DNA of 64,000 nucleotides from Palaemon carinicauda (Eukaryota > Arthropoda > Malacostraca > Decapoda > Palaemonidae): NCBI RefSeq assembly GCF_036898095.1, contig NC_090766.1, forward strand, positions 39,623,493 through 39,687,492, written 5' to 3'. A program made the translations under genes and the position numbers. The notes beneath the pieces were generated by a model. That model had not been told where the DNA came from. It did no database searches and saw nothing but the letters and a program-made list of their open reading frames with translations. Positions 1 through 12,166 of this stretch are shown here, piece by piece (position 1 is the first letter of the stretch; each line of letters opens with the position of its first letter).

Positions 1-1150
1 TGCAGCCAATTCTTCTTCAGACGGCACCAGTTGGTGCAGCCAATTCTTCTTCAGACGGCACCAGTTGGTGCAGCCAATTCTTCTTCAGACGGCACCAGTT
101 GGTGCAGCCAATTCTTCTTCAGACGGCACCAGTTGGTGCAGCCAATTCTTCTTCAGACGGCACCAGTTGGTGCAGCCAATTCTTCTTCAGACGGCACCAG
201 TTGGTGCAGCCAATTCTTCTTCAGACGGCACCAGTTGGTGCAGCCAATTCTTCTTCAGACGGCACCAGTTGGTGCAGCCAATTCTTCTTCAGACGGCACC
301 AGTTGGTGCAGCCAATTCTTCTTCAGACGGCACCAGTTGGTGCAGCCAATTCTTCTTCAGACGGCACCAGTTGGTGCAGCCAATTCTTCTTCAGACGGCA
401 CCAGTTGGTGCAGCCAATTCTTCTTCAGACGGCACCAGTTGGTGCAGCCAATTCTTCTTCAGACGGCACCAGTTGGTGCAGCCAATTCTTCTTCAGACGG
501 CACCAGTTGGTGCAGCCAATTCTTCTTCAGACGGCACCAGTTGGTGCAGCCAATTCTTCTTCAGACGGCACCAGTTGGTGCAGCCAATTCTTCTTCAGAC
601 GGCACCAGTTGGTGCAGCCAATTCTTCTTCAGACGGCACCAGTTGGTGCAGCCAATTCTTCTTCAGACGGCACCAGTTGGTGCAGCCAATTCTTCTTCAG
701 ACGGCACCAGTTGGTGCAGCCAATTCTTCTTCAGACGGCACCAGTTGGTGCAGCCAATTCTTCTTCAGACGGCACCAGTTGGTGCAGCCAATTCTTCTTC
801 AGACGGCACCAGTTGGTGCAGCCAATTCTTCTTCAGACGGCACCAGTTGGTGCAGCCAATTCTTCTTCAGACGGCACCAGTTGGTGCAGCCAATTCTTCT
901 TCAGACGGCACCAGTTGGTGCAGCCAATTCTTCTTCAGACGGCACCAGTTGGTGCAGCCAATTCTTCTTCAGACGGCACCAGTTGGTGCAGCCAATTCTT
1001 CTTCAGACGGCACCAGTTGGTGCAGCCAATTCTTCTTCAGACGGCACCAGTTGGTGCAGCCAATTCTTCTTCAGACGGCACCAGTTGGTGCAGCCAAATT
1101 TTCTTCAGACGGCACCAGTCGGTGCAGCCAATTCTTCTTCAGACAGCACC
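1..1150. repeat. 34-bp satellite array (homogeneous)
   Basis: About 33 head-to-tail copies of a 34-bp unit run from the window edge. By eye they are identical until about position 1,097, where single substitutions appear. The unit carries the core TTCTTCAGACGGCACC shared with the rest of the 23-kb array, plus an extra TTC triplet and the partial dyad CACCAGTTGGTG. Because 34 is not a multiple of 3 and the unit has no stop in any plus frame, all three plus frames stay open for more than 1 kb. These frames are not genes. The array is cut by the window start, so its full length is unknown. Confidence 0.97.
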
Positions 1151-1560
1151 AGATAGCATCAGTTGGTGCAGCCTATTCTTCAGACGGCACCAGTTTGAAA
1201 AGCCAATTCATCAGATGGTACGATAATGAGCACCCAATTCTTCAGACGGCACCAGTTTGAGCGCCCAATTCTTCAGACGGCACCAGTTGGTGCAGCCAAT
1301 TTTTCAGACGGCACCAGTTAAGGAGCGGCCATTTCTTCAGACGACACCAGTTAGGGGCGACTATTTCTTCAGACGGCACCAGTTTGAGCAGCCAATTCTT
1401 CAGATGGCACCATTTTGAGCAGCCAATTCTTCAGAGGGCGCAAATTTTTCAGACTACATCATTTTGAGCACCCAATTCTTCAGAGAGCACCAGTTTGTAC
1501 ACCCAATTCTTCAGACAGGACCATTTTGCGCAGGCACTTCTTCAGACGGCACCATTTAGA
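1151..1560. repeat. Degenerate transition between 34-bp and 31-bp arrays
   Basis: Mixed, mutated monomers of 30-35 bp. Several (1,315-1,380) carry an AGGAGCGGCCATTTCTTCAG variant that otherwise appears only at the far end of the array, around 22.65-23.27 kb. Others carry GTGCACCCAATTC or TTTTGAGCAGCC variants. This is the kind of low-homogeneity junction expected between two independently amplified blocks. Confidence 0.85.
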
Positions 1561-4489
1561 GAAGCCACTTCTTCAGACGGCACCAGTTGGAGCAGCCACT
1601 TCTTCAGACGGCACCAGTTGGAGCAGCCACTTCTTCAGACGGCACCATTTAGAGCAGCCACTTCTTCAGACGGCACCATTTAGAGGAGCCACTTTTTCAG
1701 ACGGCACCATTTAGAGCAGCCACTTCTTCAGACGGCACCATTTAGAGCAGCCACTTTTTCAGACGGCACCAGTTTGTACATCCAATTCTTCAAACAGCAT
1801 CATTTTGTGCACCCAATTCTTCAGACGGCAGCGGTTGGAGCAGCCACTTCTTCAGACGGCAGCGGTTGGAGCAGCCACTTCTTCAGACGGCAGCGGTTGG
1901 AGCAGCCACTTTTTCAGACGGCAACGGTTGGAGCAGCCACTTCTTCAGACGGCAACGGTTGGAGCAGCCACTTCTTCAGACGGCACCAGTTGGAGCAGCC
2001 AATTCTTCAGACGGCACCATTTAGAGCAGCCAATTCTTCAGACAGCACCATTTTGAGCAGCCAATTCTTCAGACAGCACCATTTTGTGCACCCAATTCTT
2101 CAGACTGCACCATTTTGCGCAGTTACTTTTTCAGACAGCACTATTTAGAGCAGCCACTTCTTCAGACGGCACCAGTTGGAGCAGCCAATTCTTCAGACGG
2201 CACCAGTTGGAGCAGCCAATTTTTCAGACGGCACATTTTGAGCAGCCAATTTTCAGACGGCACCATTTTGAGCAGCCAATTCTCAGACGGCACGAGCAGC
2301 CAATTCTTCAGACGGCACCAGTTTGAGCAGCCAATTCTTCATACCAGTTGGAGCAGCCACTTCTTCAGACGGCACCAGTTGGAGCAGCCACTTCTTCAGA
2401 CGGCACAGTTGGAGCAGCCACTTCTTCAGACGGCACCAGTTGGAGCAGCCACTTCTTCAGACGGCAACGGTTGGAGCAGCCACTTCTTCAGACGGCAACG
2501 GTTGGAGCAGCCACTTCTTCAGACGGCAACGGTTGGAGCAGCCACTTCTTCAGACGGCAACGGTTGGAGCAGCCACTTCTTCAGACGGCACGGTTGGAGC
2601 AGCCACTTCTTCAGACGGCACGGTTGGAGCAGCCACTTCTTCAGACGGCACGGTTGGAGCAGCCACTTCTTCAGACGGCACGGTTGGAGCAGCCACTTCT
2701 TCAGACGGCACCGGTTGGAGCAGCCACTTCTTCAGACGGCACCATTTTGAGCAGCTAATTCTTCCAGACGGCACCATTTTGAGCAGCCAATTCTTCAGAC
2801 AACACCATTTTGTGCACCCAATTCTTCAGACGGCACCATTTTGCGCAGTTACTTTTTCAGACGGCACTATTTAGAGCAGCCACTTCTTCAGACGGCACTA
2901 TTTAGAGCAGCCACATCTTCAGACGGCACCAGTTGGTGCAGCACTTTTTCAGACGGCACTATTTAGAGCAGCCACTTCTTCAGACGGCACTATTTAGAGC
3001 AGCCACTTCTTCAGACGGCACCAGTTGGAGCAGCCAATTCTTCAGACGGCACCATTTTGAGCAGCCAATTCTTCAGACGGCATCATTTTGAGCAGCCAAT
3101 TCTTCAGACGGCATCATTTTGAGCAGCCAATTCTTCCAGACGGCACCATTTTGTGCACCCAATTCTTCAGACGGCACCATTTTGCGCAGTTACTTTTCAG
3201 ACGGCACTATTTAGAGCAGCCACTTCTTCAGACGGCACCAGTTGGAGCAGCCAATTCTTCAGACGGCACAATTTTGAGCAGCCAATTTCTTCAGACGGCA
3301 CATTTTGAGCAGCCACTTCTTCAGACGGCACCATTTTGAGCAGCCAATTTTCAGACGGCACCATTTTGAGCAGCCAATTCTTCAGACGGCACGAGCAGCC
3401 AATTCTTCAGACGGCACCAGTTGGACCAGCCACTTCTTCAGACGGCACCAGTTGGAGCAGCCACTTCTTCAGACGGCACCAGTTGGAGCAGCCACTTCTT
3501 CAGACGGCACCAGTTGGAGCAGCCACTTCTTCAGACGGCACCAGTTGGAGCAGCCACTTCTTCAGACGGCACCAGTTGATCAGCCAAAGACGGCACCAGT
3601 TGGAGCAGCCAATTTTCAGACGGCACCATTTTGAGTAGCCAATTCTTCAGAGGCACCAGTTTGACACCAATTCTTCAGACGGCACCAGTTGGAGCAGCCA
3701 CTTCTTCAGACGGCACCATTTAGAGCAGCCACTTCTTCAGACGGCACCATTTAGAGCAGCCACTTCTTCAGACGGCACCATTTAGAGCAGCCACTTTCTT
3801 CAGACGGCACCAGTTTGTGCATCCAATTCTTCAGACAGCACCATTTTGTGCACCCAATTCTTCAGACGGCACCATTTTGTTCACCCAATTCTTCAGATGG
3901 CACCGGTTGGAGCAACTTCTTCAGACGGCAGCGGTTGGAGCAGCCACTTCTTCAGACGGCACCAGTTGGAGCAGCCACTTCTTCAGACGGCACCAGTTGG
4001 AGCAGCCAATTCTTCAGACGGCACCAGTTGAGCAGCCAATTCTTCAGACGGCACCATTTTGAGCAGCCAATTCTTCAGATGGCACCATTTTGAGCAGCCA
4101 ATTCTTCAGACGGCACCATTTTGAGCAGCCAATTCTTCAGACGGCACCATTTTGAGCAGCCAATTCTTCAGAGGGCGCAAATTTTCAGATGACACCATTT
4201 TGAGCACAGCCATTTCTTCAGAGCAACATTTTGACCCACTTTTAAGATGGCACCAGTTGGAGCAGCCAATTCTTCAGACGGCACCATTTGAGCAGCCACT
4301 TCTTCAGACGGCACCATTTAGAGCAGCCACTTCTTCAGACGGCACCAGTTTGTGCAGCCAATTCTTCAGACGGCACCGTTTTGTGCAGCCAATTCTTCAG
4401 ACGGCACCGTTTTGTGCACTCAATTCTTCAGACGGCACCATTTTGCGCAGTCACTTTTTCAGACGACATTATTTGAGCAGCCACTTCTT
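1561..4489. repeat. 31-bp satellite, heterogeneous block
   Basis: Tandem 31-bp monomers of at least five classes defined by the segment after GGCACC: AGTTGGAGCAGCCAC, ATTTTGAGCAGCCAA, ATTTAGAGCAGCCAC, a TTTGTGCACCCAA class, and GCGGTTGG or ACGGTTGG forms. Short runs of one class occur, for example GGCACGGTTGGAGC repeated four times at about 2,585-2,705. No 2.4-kb periodicity is visible here. Single-base indels are frequent in 2,220-2,345 and 3,180-3,670. Confidence 0.9.
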
Positions 4490-4936
4490 CAGACGGCACC
4501 AGTTGGAGCAGCCACTTCTTCAGACGGCACCAGTTGGAGCAGCCACTTCTTCAGACGGCACCAGTTGGAGCAGCCACTTCTTCAGACGGCACCAGTTGGA
4601 GCAGCCACTTCTTCAGACGGCACCAGTTGGAGCAGCCACTTCTTCAGACGGCACCAGTTGGAGCAGCCACTTCTTCAGACGGCACCAGTTGGAGCAGCCA
4701 CTTCTTCAGACGGCACCAGTTGGAGCAGCCACTTCTTCAGACGGCACCAGTTGGAGCAGCCACTTCTTCAGACGGGACCAGTTGGAGCAGCCACTTCTTC
4801 AGACGGGACCAGTTGGAGCAACCAATTCTTCAGACGGCACCATTTTGAGCAGCCAATTCTTTAGACGGCACCATTTTGAGCAGCCAATTCTTCAGACGGC
4901 AGCAGTTGGAGCAGCCAATTCTTCAGACGGCAGCAG
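4490..4936. repeat. HOR partial unit (left end)
   Basis: This corresponds to the last 440 bp of a unit: a run of AGTTGGAGC monomers, two GGGACCAG monomers, then the TTTTGAGC pair and two GGCAGCAG monomers. Sequence to its left (about 4,150-4,490) is only loosely related to the matching part of other units, so the HOR begins here. Confidence 0.75.
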
Positions 4937-7335
4937 TTGGAGCAGCCAATTCTTCAGACGGCACCATTTAGAGCAGCGACTTTTTCAGACGGCACCAGTT
5001 TGTGCACCCAATTCTTAGACGGCACCGTTTTGTGCACCCAATTCTTCAGACGGCACCGTTTTGTGCACTCAATTCTTCAGACGGCACCATTTTGCGCAGT
5101 CACTTCTTCAGACGACATTATTTAGAGCAGCCACTTCTTCAGACGGCACCAGTTGGAGCAGCCACTTCTTCAGACGGCACCAGTTTGAGCAGCCACGTCT
5201 TCAGACGGCACCAGTTGGAGCAGCCACTTCTTCAGACGGGACCAGTTGGAGCAGCCACTTCTTCAGACGGGACCAGTTAGAGCAGCCACTTATTCAGACG
5301 GGACCAGTTGGAGCAGCCAATTCTTTAGACGGCACCATTTTGAGCAGCCAATTCTTCAGACGGCACCATTTTGAGCAGCCAATTCTTCAGACGGCAGCAG
5401 TTGGAGCAGCCAATTCTTCAGACGGCAGCAGTTGCAGCAGCCACTTCTTCAGACGGCACTAGTTGGAGTAGCCACTTCTTCAGACGGCACCAGTTGGAGC
5501 AGCCACTTCTTCAGACAGCACTAGTTGGAGCAGCCACTACTTCAGACGGCACCATTTTGAGCAGCCACTTCCTCAGACGGCACGAGCACCTAATTCTTCA
5601 GACGGCATCAGTTTGAGCAGCCAATTCTTCAGACGGCATCAGTTTGAGCAGCCAATTCTTCAGACGGCACCAGTTTGAGCAGCCAATTCTTCAGACGGCA
5701 CCAGTTTGAGCAGCCAATTCTTCAGACAGCACCAGTTTGAGCAGCCAATTCTTCAGACGGCACCAGTTAGAGCAGCCAGTTTTTCAGAAGGCACCAGTTT
5801 GAGCACCAAATTCTTCAGATGGCACCATTTTGAGCAGCCAATTATTCAGAGGGTGCAAATTTTTCAGACGACACCATTTTGAGCACCCAATTCTTCAGAC
5901 AGTACCAGTTTGTGCACCCAATTCTTCAGACAGGACCATTTTGGGCAGCCACTTCTTCAGACGGCACCATTTATAGAAGCCATTTCTTAAGATGGCACCA
6001 GTTGGAGCAGCCAATTCTTCAGACGGCACTAATTTAGAGCAGCCACTTCTTCAGACGGCATCATTTAGAGTAGTCACTTCTTCAGACAGCACCATTTAGA
6101 GCAGCGACTTTTTCAGACGGCACCAGTTTGTGCACCCAATTCTTAGACGGCACTGTTTTGTGCACCCAATTCTTCAGACGGCACCGTTTTGTGCACCCAA
6201 TTCTTCAGACGGCACCGTTTTGTGCACCCAATTCTTCAGACGGCACCGTTTTGTGCACTCAATTCTTCAGACGGCACCATTTTGCGCAGTCACTTTTTCA
6301 GATGACATTTAGAGTAGCCTCTTCTTCAGACGGCACCAGTTGGAGCAGCCACTTCTTCAGACGGCACCAGTTGGAGCTGCCACTTCTTCAGACGGCACCA
6401 GTTTGTGCACCCAATTCTTTAGACGGCACCATTTTGAGCAGCCAATTCTTCAGAGGGCGCCAATTTTTCAGATGGTACCATTTTGAACACCTATTTCTTC
6501 AGACGGCACCAGTTAGAGCAGCCAGTTCTTCAGAAGGCACCAGTTTGAGCACCAAATTCTTCAGATGGCACCATTTTGAGCAGCCAATTCTTCAGAGGGC
6601 GCAAATTTTTCAGACGACACCATTTTGAGCCCCCAATTTTTCAAACAGCACCAGTTTGTGCACCCAATTCTTCAGACGGCACCATTTATAGAAGCCACTT
6701 CTTCAGACGGCACCAGTTGGAGCAGCCAATTCTTCAGATGGCACTAATTTGAGCAGCCACTTCTTCAGACGGCACCATTTAGAGCAGCCACTTTTTCAGA
6801 CGCCACCAGTTTGTGCAGCCAATTTTTCAGAAGGCACCAGTTTGTGCACCTAATTCTTCAGACAGATCCATTTTGACCATCCAATTCTAAAGACGGCACC
6901 AGTTGGAGCAGCCACTTCTTCAGACGGCACCAGTTGGAGCAGCCACTTCTTCAGATGGCACCAGTTGGAGCAGCCACTTCTTCAGACGGCACCAGTTGGA
7001 GCAGCCACTTCTTCAGACGGCACCAGTTGGAGCAGCCACTTCTTCAGACGGCACCAGTTGGAGCAGCCACTTCTTCAGACGGCACCAGTTGGAGCAGCCA
7101 CTTCTTCAGACGGACCAGTTGGAGCAGCCACTTCTTCAGACGGGACCAGTTGGAGCAGCCACTTCTTCAGACGGGACCAGTTGGAGCAGCCACTTCTTCA
7201 GACGGGACCAGTTGGAGCAACCAATTCTTCAGACGGCACCATTTTGAGCAGCCAATTCTTTAGACGGCACCATTTTGAGCAGCCAATTCTTCAGACGGCA
7301 GCAGTTGGAGCAGCCAATTCTTCAGACGGCAGCAG
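4937..7335. repeat. HOR unit 1
   Basis: First complete unit, 2,399 bp. Private differences include AGTTAGAGC at about 5,276 where other units read AGTTGGAGC, and a one-base deletion giving CGGACCAG at about 7,110. That deletion accounts for the one-base difference from unit 2. Confidence 0.9.
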
Positions 7336-9735
7336 TTGGAGCAGCCAATTCTTCAGACGGCACCATTTAGAGCAGCGACTTTTTCAGACGGCACCAGTTT
7401 GTGCACCCAATTCTTAGACGGCACCGTTTTGTGCACCCAATTCTTCAGACGGCACCGTTTTGTGCACTCAATTCTTCAGACGGCACCATTTTGCGCAGTC
7501 ACTTCTTCAGACGACATTATTTAGAGCAGCCACTTCTTCAGACGGCACCAGTTGGAGCAGCCACTTCTTCAGACGGCACCAGTTTGAGCAGCCACGTCTT
7601 CAGACGGCACCAGTTGGAGCAGCCACTTCTTCAGACGGGACCAGTTGGAGCAGCCACTTCTTCAGACGGGACCAGTTGGAGCAGCCACTTATTCAGACGG
7701 GACCAGTTGGAGCAGCCAATTCTTTAGACGGCACCATTTTGAGCAGCCAATTCTTCAGACGGCACCATTTTGAGCAGCCAATTCTTCAGACGGCAGCAGT
7801 TGGAGCAGCCAATTCTTCAGACGGCAGCAGTTGCAGCAGCCACTTCTTCAGACGGCACTAGTTGGAGTAGCCACTTCTTCAGACGGCACCAGTTGGAGCA
7901 GCCACTTCTTCAGACAGCACTAGTTGGAGCAGCCACTACTTCAGACGGCACCATTTTGAGCAGCCACTTCCTCAGACGGCACGAGCACCTAATTCTTCAG
8001 ACGGCATCAGTTTGAGCAGCCAATTCTTCAGACGGCATCAGTTTGAGCAGCCAATTCTTCAGACGGCACCAGTTTGAGCAGCCAATTCTTCAGACGGCAC
8101 CAGTTTGAGCAGCCAATTCTTCAGACAGCACCAGTTTGAGCAGCCAATTCTTCAGACGGCACCAGTTAGAGCAGCCAGTTTTTCAGAAGGCACCAGTTTG
8201 AGCACCAAATTCTTCAGATGGCACCATTTTGAGCAGCCAATTATTCAGAGGGTGCAAATTTTTCAGACGACACCATTTTGAGCACCCAATTCTTCAGACA
8301 GTACCAGTTTGTGCACCCAATTCTTCAGACAGGACCATTTTGGGCAGCCACTTCTTCAGACGGCACCATTTATAGAAGCCATTTCTTAAGATGGCACCAG
8401 TTGGAGCAGCCAATTCTTCAGACGGCACTAATTTAGAGCAGCCACTTCTTCAGACGGCATCATTTAGAGTAGTCACTTCTTCAGACAGCACCATTTAGAG
8501 CAGCGACTTTTTCAGACGGCACCAGTTTGTGCACCCAATTCTTAGACGGCACTGTTTTGTGCACCCAATTCTTCAGACGGCACCGTTTTGTGCACCCAAT
8601 TCTTCAGACGGCACCGTTTTGTGCACCCAATTCTTCAGACGGCACCGTTTTGTGCACTCAATTCTTCAGACGGCACCATTTTGCGCAGTCACTTTTTCAG
8701 ATGACATTTAGAGTAGCCTCTTCTTCAGACGGCACCAGTTGGAGCAGCCACTTCTTCAGACGGCACCAGTTGGAGCTGCCACTTCTTCAGACGGCACCAG
8801 TTTGTGCACCCAATTCTTTAGACGGCACCATTTTGAGCAGCCAATTCTTCAGAGGGCGCCAATTTTTCAGATGGTACCATTTTGAACACCTATTTCTTCA
8901 GACGGCACCAGTTAGAGCAGCCAGTTCTTCAGAAGGCACCAGTTTGAGCACCAAATTCTTCAGATGGCACCATTTTGAGCAGCCAATTCTTCAGAGGGCG
9001 CAAATTTTTCAGACGACACCATTTTGAGCCCCCAATTTTTCAAACAGCACCAGTTTGTGCACCCAATTCTTCAGACGGCACCATTTATAGAAGCCACTTC
9101 TTCAGACGGCACCAGTTGGAGCAGCCAATTCTTCAGATGGCACTAATTTGAGCAGCCACTTCTTCAGACGGCACCATTTAGAGCAGCCACTTTTTCAGAC
9201 GCCACCAGTTTGTGCAGCCAATTTTTCAGAAGGCACCAGTTTGTGCACCTAATTCTTCAGACAGATCCATTTTGACCATCCAATTCTAAAGACGGCACCA
9301 GTTGGAGCAGCCACTTCTTCAGACGGCACCAGTTGGAGCAGCCACTTCTTCAGATGGCACCAGTTGGAGCAGCCACTTCTTCAGACGGCACCAGTTGGAG
9401 CAGCCACTTCTTCAGACGGCACCAGTTGGAGCAGCCACTTCTTCAGACGGCACCAGTTGGAGCAGCCACTTCTTCAGACGGCACCAGTTGGAGCAGCCAC
9501 TTCTTCAGACGGCACCAGTTGGAGCAGCCACTTCTTCAGACGGGACCAGTTGGAGCAGCCACTTCTTCAGACGGGACCAGTTGGAGCAGCCACTTCTTCA
9601 GACGGGACCAGTTGGAGCAACCAATTCTTCAGACGGCACCATTTTGAGCAGCCAATTCTTTAGACGGCACCATTTTGAGCAGCCAATTCTTCAGACGGCA
9701 GCAGTTGGAGCAGCCAATTCTTCAGACGGCAGCAG
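7336..9735. repeat. HOR unit 2
   Basis: 2,400 bp, with about 11 monomers in the variable AGTTGG or GGGACC run (9,299-9,640). It appears almost identical to unit 3 and can serve as the reference unit. Confidence 0.92.
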
Positions 9736-12166
9736 TTGGAGCAGCCAATTCTTCAGACGGCACCATTTAGAGCAGCGACTTTTTCAGACGGCACCAGTTT
9801 GTGCACCCAATTCTTAGACGGCACCGTTTTGTGCACCCAATTCTTCAGACGGCACCGTTTTGTGCACTCAATTCTTCAGACGGCACCATTTTGCGCAGTC
9901 ACTTCTTCAGACGACATTATTTAGAGCAGCCACTTCTTCAGACGGCACCAGTTGGAGCAGCCACTTCTTCAGACGGCACCAGTTTGAGCAGCCACGTCTT
10001 CAGACGGCACCAGTTGGAGCAGCCACTTCTTCAGACGGGACCAGTTGGAGCAGCCACTTCTTCAGACGGGACCAGTTGGAGCAGCCACTTATTCAGACGG
10101 GACCAGTTGGAGCAGCCAATTCTTTAGACGGCACCATTTTGAGCAGCCAATTCTTCAGACGGCACCATTTTGAGCAGCCAATTCTTCAGACGGCAGCAGT
10201 TGGAGCAGCCAATTCTTCAGACGGCAGCAGTTGCAGCAGCCACTTCTTCAGACGGCACTAGTTGGAGTAGCCACTTCTTCAGACGGCACCAGTTGGAGCA
10301 GCCACTTCTTCAGACAGCACTAGTTGGAGCAGCCACTACTTCAGACGGCACCATTTTGAGCAGCCACTTCCTCAGACGGCACGAGCACCTAATTCTTCAG
10401 ACGGCATCAGTTTGAGCAGCCAATTCTTCAGACGGCATCAGTTTGAGCAGCCAATTCTTCAGACGGCACCAGTTTGAGCAGCCAATTCTTCAGACGGCAC
10501 CAGTTTGAGCAGCCAATTCTTCAGACAGCACCAGTTTGAGCAGCCAATTCTTCAGACGGCACCAGTTAGAGCAGCCAGTTTTTCAGAAGGCACCAGTTTG
10601 AGCACCAAATTCTTCAGATGGCACCATTTTGAGCAGCCAATTATTCAGAGGGTGCAAATTTTTCAGACGACACCATTTTGAGCACCCAATTCTTCAGACA
10701 GTACCAGTTTGTGCACCCAATTCTTCAGACAGGACCATTTTGGGCAGCCACTTCTTCAGACGGCACCATTTATAGAAGCCATTTCTTAAGATGGCACCAG
10801 TTGGAGCAGCCAATTCTTCAGACGGCACTAATTTAGAGCAGCCACTTCTTCAGACGGCATCATTTAGAGTAGTCACTTCTTCAGACAGCACCATTTAGAG
10901 CAGCGACTTTTTCAGACGGCACCAGTTTGTGCACCCAATTCTTAGACGGCACTGTTTTGTGCACCCAATTCTTCAGACGGCACCGTTTTGTGCACCCAAT
11001 TCTTCAGACGGCACCGTTTTGTGCACCCAATTCTTCAGACGGCACCGTTTTGTGCACTCAATTCTTCAGACGGCACCATTTTGCGCAGTCACTTTTTCAG
11101 ATGACATTTAGAGTAGCCTCTTCTTCAGACGGCACCAGTTGGAGCAGCCACTTCTTCAGACGGCACCAGTTGGAGCTGCCACTTCTTCAGACGGCACCAG
11201 TTTGTGCACCCAATTCTTTAGACGGCACCATTTTGAGCAGCCAATTCTTCAGAGGGCGCCAATTTTTCAGATGGTACCATTTTGAACACCTATTTCTTCA
11301 GACGGCACCAGTTAGAGCAGCCAGTTCTTCAGAAGGCACCAGTTTGAGCACCAAATTCTTCAGATGGCACCATTTTGAGCAGCCAATTCTTCAGAGGGCG
11401 CAAATTTTTCAGACGACACCATTTTGAGCCCCCAATTTTTCAAACAGCACCAGTTTGTGCACCCAATTCTTCAGACGGCACCATTTATAGAAGCCACTTC
11501 TTCAGACGGCACCAGTTGGAGCAGCCAATTCTTCAGATGGCACTAATTTGAGCAGCCACTTCTTCAGACGGCACCATTTAGAGCAGCCACTTTTTCAGAC
11601 GCCACCAGTTTGTGCAGCCAATTTTTCAGAAGGCACCAGTTTGTGCACCTAATTCTTCAGACAGATCCATTTTGACCATCCAATTCTAAAGACGGCACCA
11701 GTTGGAGCAGCCACTTCTTCAGACGGCACCAGTTGGAGCAGCCACTTCTTCAGATGGCACCAGTTGGAGCAGCCACTTCTTCAGACGGCACCAGTTGGAG
11801 CAGCCACTTCTTCAGACGGCACCAGTTGGAGCAGCCACTTCTTCAGACGGCACCAGTTGGAGCAGCCACTTCTTCAGACGGCACCAGTTGGAGCAGCCAC
11901 TTCTTCAGACGGCACCAGTTGGAGCAGCCACTTCTTCAGACGGCACCAGTTGGAGCAGCCACTTCTTCAGACGGGACCAGTTGGAGCAGCCACTTCTTCA
12001 GACGGGACCAGTTGGAGCAGCCACTTCTTCAGACGGGACCAGTTGGAGCAACCAATTCTTCAGACGGCACCATTTTGAGCAGCCAATTCTTTAGACGGCA
12101 CCATTTTGAGCAGCCAATTCTTCAGACGGCAGCAGTTGGAGCAGCCAATTCTTCAGACGGCAGCAG
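9736..12166. repeat. HOR unit 3
   Basis: 2,431 bp, which is unit 2 plus one 31-bp monomer in the variable run (11,700-12,045, about 12 monomers). Confidence 0.92.

Noticed and set aside
1..1150. CRISPR-like array of 34-bp repeats
   Set aside because: Units are head-to-tail with no spacers, and the context is a eukaryotic satellite.
31..1260. 409-codon plus-strand open frame that looks like a repeat protein
   Set aside because: It is a rolling translation of the 34-bp satellite; the other two frames are equally open and there is no start context, signal or unique domain.
4152..5018. 288-codon frame in the 31-bp array as a gene
   Set aside because: It mixes standard satellite monomers in all three registers, and parallel frames overlap it throughout.
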